This document shows, piece after piece, positions 62,809 through 64,000 of a stretch of 64,000 nt of DNA (positions are counted from its first letter, which is position 1; each line of letters starts with the position of its first letter). Origin of the DNA: Asaia astilbis JCM 15831. GTDB lineage: Bacteria; Pseudomonadota; Alphaproteobacteria; Acetobacterales; Acetobacteraceae. The notes beneath the pieces are model-generated. The model saw nothing but the letters and a program-made list of their open reading frames with translations, had not been told where the DNA came from and made no database searches. The stretch covers positions 1-64,000 of the forward strand of contig NZ_BAJT01000019.1 in assembly GCF_000613845.1 (NCBI RefSeq), in the 5' to 3' direction. The position numbers and the translations under genes were made by a program.

Positions 62809-64000
62809 CGGGAGGCTCTCCACCACTAAGGGCTGGGTTGACTGGCAGAAGATGCTGGGTGCCGTGTCTGGGGAGCAGAACTGCGAATACCCCCATCATC
62901 AACGCGGCAAAGAGCATGAGAGCTGCCATCGGCATCGGTGTGTCGGCAGGCAGCAGGCCTATGGCGGTGCTTGCGAGAGAACCCAGAGCGTATTGCATGG
63001 TTCCCGCGAAAGCCGAGGCACTTCCCGCATATTGAGACTGATTGCTGAGAGCCCCAACCATGGCATTGGGTCCGATAATACCCGTCATCCCCAGCGTAAT
63101 CATCATGCAGCCCACGATCGGGATCAGCATGACAGGGCGGATATGATGGGTCGGCCCCGGATATTGCTCGGCCAGCATCACGACAACCAGAAGCGCAACG
63201 GCTCCGATAATCGAGAAAGTCAGACCCCAGCCAAGCATGGCAGAGGTGCTGACACGTCCCACCAGGCACCGTTGATCTGGGATGAGCCGATCATGCAGAC
63301 CGCAAACAGACCAAAGAGCATGCCGTAATGCGCCGGGGTAAAGCCGAAGATATGCTCGAAGACCGTCGGTGCCGCCGTGAGATAGGTGAAGGAGAGAAAA
63401 CCGCAGAACCCCCAGACCAGCGCGTTGGTGATGAAACTGCGATCACGGGTGATGGTGAGATAGCGATGCAGCAGTGACAGCGGTCGCAATTCACGTCTGC
63501 TTTCGACGGGAAGTGTCTCTGGAAAAGCGCGCAGAAGGAGCAACACGCAGAGCGCTCCATAGACGGCGGAAACCCAGAAAATAGCGCGCCAGCTGATATA
63601 ATCGAGAGCGATACCCCCCAGCATAGGCGCCAGGATCGGGACGATACCCTGAATCAGGATCAGTTTGGACATCAGGCGCGCGGCATCATTGCCGGTCGAA
63701 AGATCACGAACGCACGCGCTGGGAATGACGATACTGGCGGACGCGGCAATTGCGGCAATGAGCCGGAAAAGACACATCGATGTCATGCTTGTGGCCATCG
63801 CGCAGCCAACGCTGCCCAATGTGTAGACACTCATACCGATCAGCATCGGGATACGCCGCCCGAAGCGGTCGGCGAGGGGCCCCATGGTGATCTGGCCGAT
63901 GGCAAGGCCGATCATCCAGGCAGAGAGCGTCATGCCTGCGCTGCCCGCCGGCGAATGCAGGGATTCCTCCAATGCGGGGAAGGCCGGCAGGTAGATATCG
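62780..64000 (-). CDS. Bcr/CflA-family drug efflux MFS transporter, frameshifted near 63264, partial at right edge
   Basis: Major facilitator of the DHA1 type: LPAFPALEESL near the edge, IGLAIGQITMGPLADRFGRRIPMLIG (motif A), and SILIQGIVPILAPMLGG. The first frame stops at 63220; restoring a C (GCC-CTG) continues LVGRVSTSAMLGWGL to the end at 62780. The 5' end lies outside the window. Bcr/CflA transporters expel chloramphenicol, bicyclomycin and similar drugs; real substrate unknown. Confidence 0.85.

Overview
The window looks like chromosomal DNA of an acetic acid bacterium (Acetobacteraceae, Alphaproteobacteria). This is inferred from the gene set: an HpnN-type hopanoid RND transporter, an F0 operon of the alphaproteobacterial type with b and b' subunits and no F1 genes, a short HprK next to RapZ/EIIA-Man/HPr/EI, a DUF721 protein beside mutY, an OprB-type porin and an FMN-dependent lactate dehydrogenase. 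The genus cannot be fixed from sequence alone; Asaia, Kozakia and Gluconobacter relatives are reasonable guesses. Coding density is high, GC is moderately high, and I see no insertion sequence, prophage, integron or CRISPR array.

Layout. 1-4.6 kb: DNA-maintenance genes (DUF721/DciA-like, mutY, photolyase phr) and an entericidin-like lipoprotein closed by a rho-independent terminator. 4.75-8.4 kb: FMN riboswitch and the riboflavin operon ribD-ribE-ribBA-ribH. 8.6-13.6 kb: hopanoid transporter hpnN, an OprB porin and an AIM24-like protein. 13.6-18.0 kb: cysE/ubiH-like pair on the minus strand, then glnK-amtB and a PsiF-like secreted protein. 18.1-24.5 kb: metallophosphoesterase, transaldolase-family enzyme plus PfkB sugar kinase, tRNA-Tyr, rlmB, zinc-type oxidoreductase, sulfotransferase and a DUF3597 protein. 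24.5-28.8 kb: incomplete regulatory phosphotransferase system (hprK, rapZ, EIIA-Man, HPr, EI). 29.2-38.9 kb: M61 peptidase, a large TonB-dependent receptor, a 620-bp gap and a divergent putA. 39-44.2 kb: tandem glycine riboswitch and gcvT-gcvH-gcvP. 44.3-51 kb: YbaK, TonB, AlkA, M20 peptidase, alpha/beta hydrolase and a ClC channel. 51-53.7 kb: F0 ATP synthase genes. 53.7-64 kb: two glycosyltransferases, a small hydrophobic ORF, DUF2721, exported creatininase-family protein, exported beta-propeller, lldD, nitroreductase, apt, a single-domain response regulator and a Bcr/CflA efflux transporter running off the right edge.

The most striking property is about twenty apparent frameshifts in otherwise well-conserved, often essential genes (riboflavin synthase, gcvP, amtB, rlmB and others). 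About half are explained by loss of one base from a run of three G or C. That points to sequence or assembly error rather than mass pseudogenisation, so I annotate these loci as single genes spanning the break. The best biological leads are a PutA whose aldehyde-dehydrogenase half lacks the catalytic cysteine and has a changed catalytic-glutamate motif; an exported creatininase-family protein beside an exported beta-propeller and LldD; two riboswitches; and a 43-codon hydrophobic small ORF with a good ribosome-binding site. I do not see convincing evidence of a wholly new multi-gene system.
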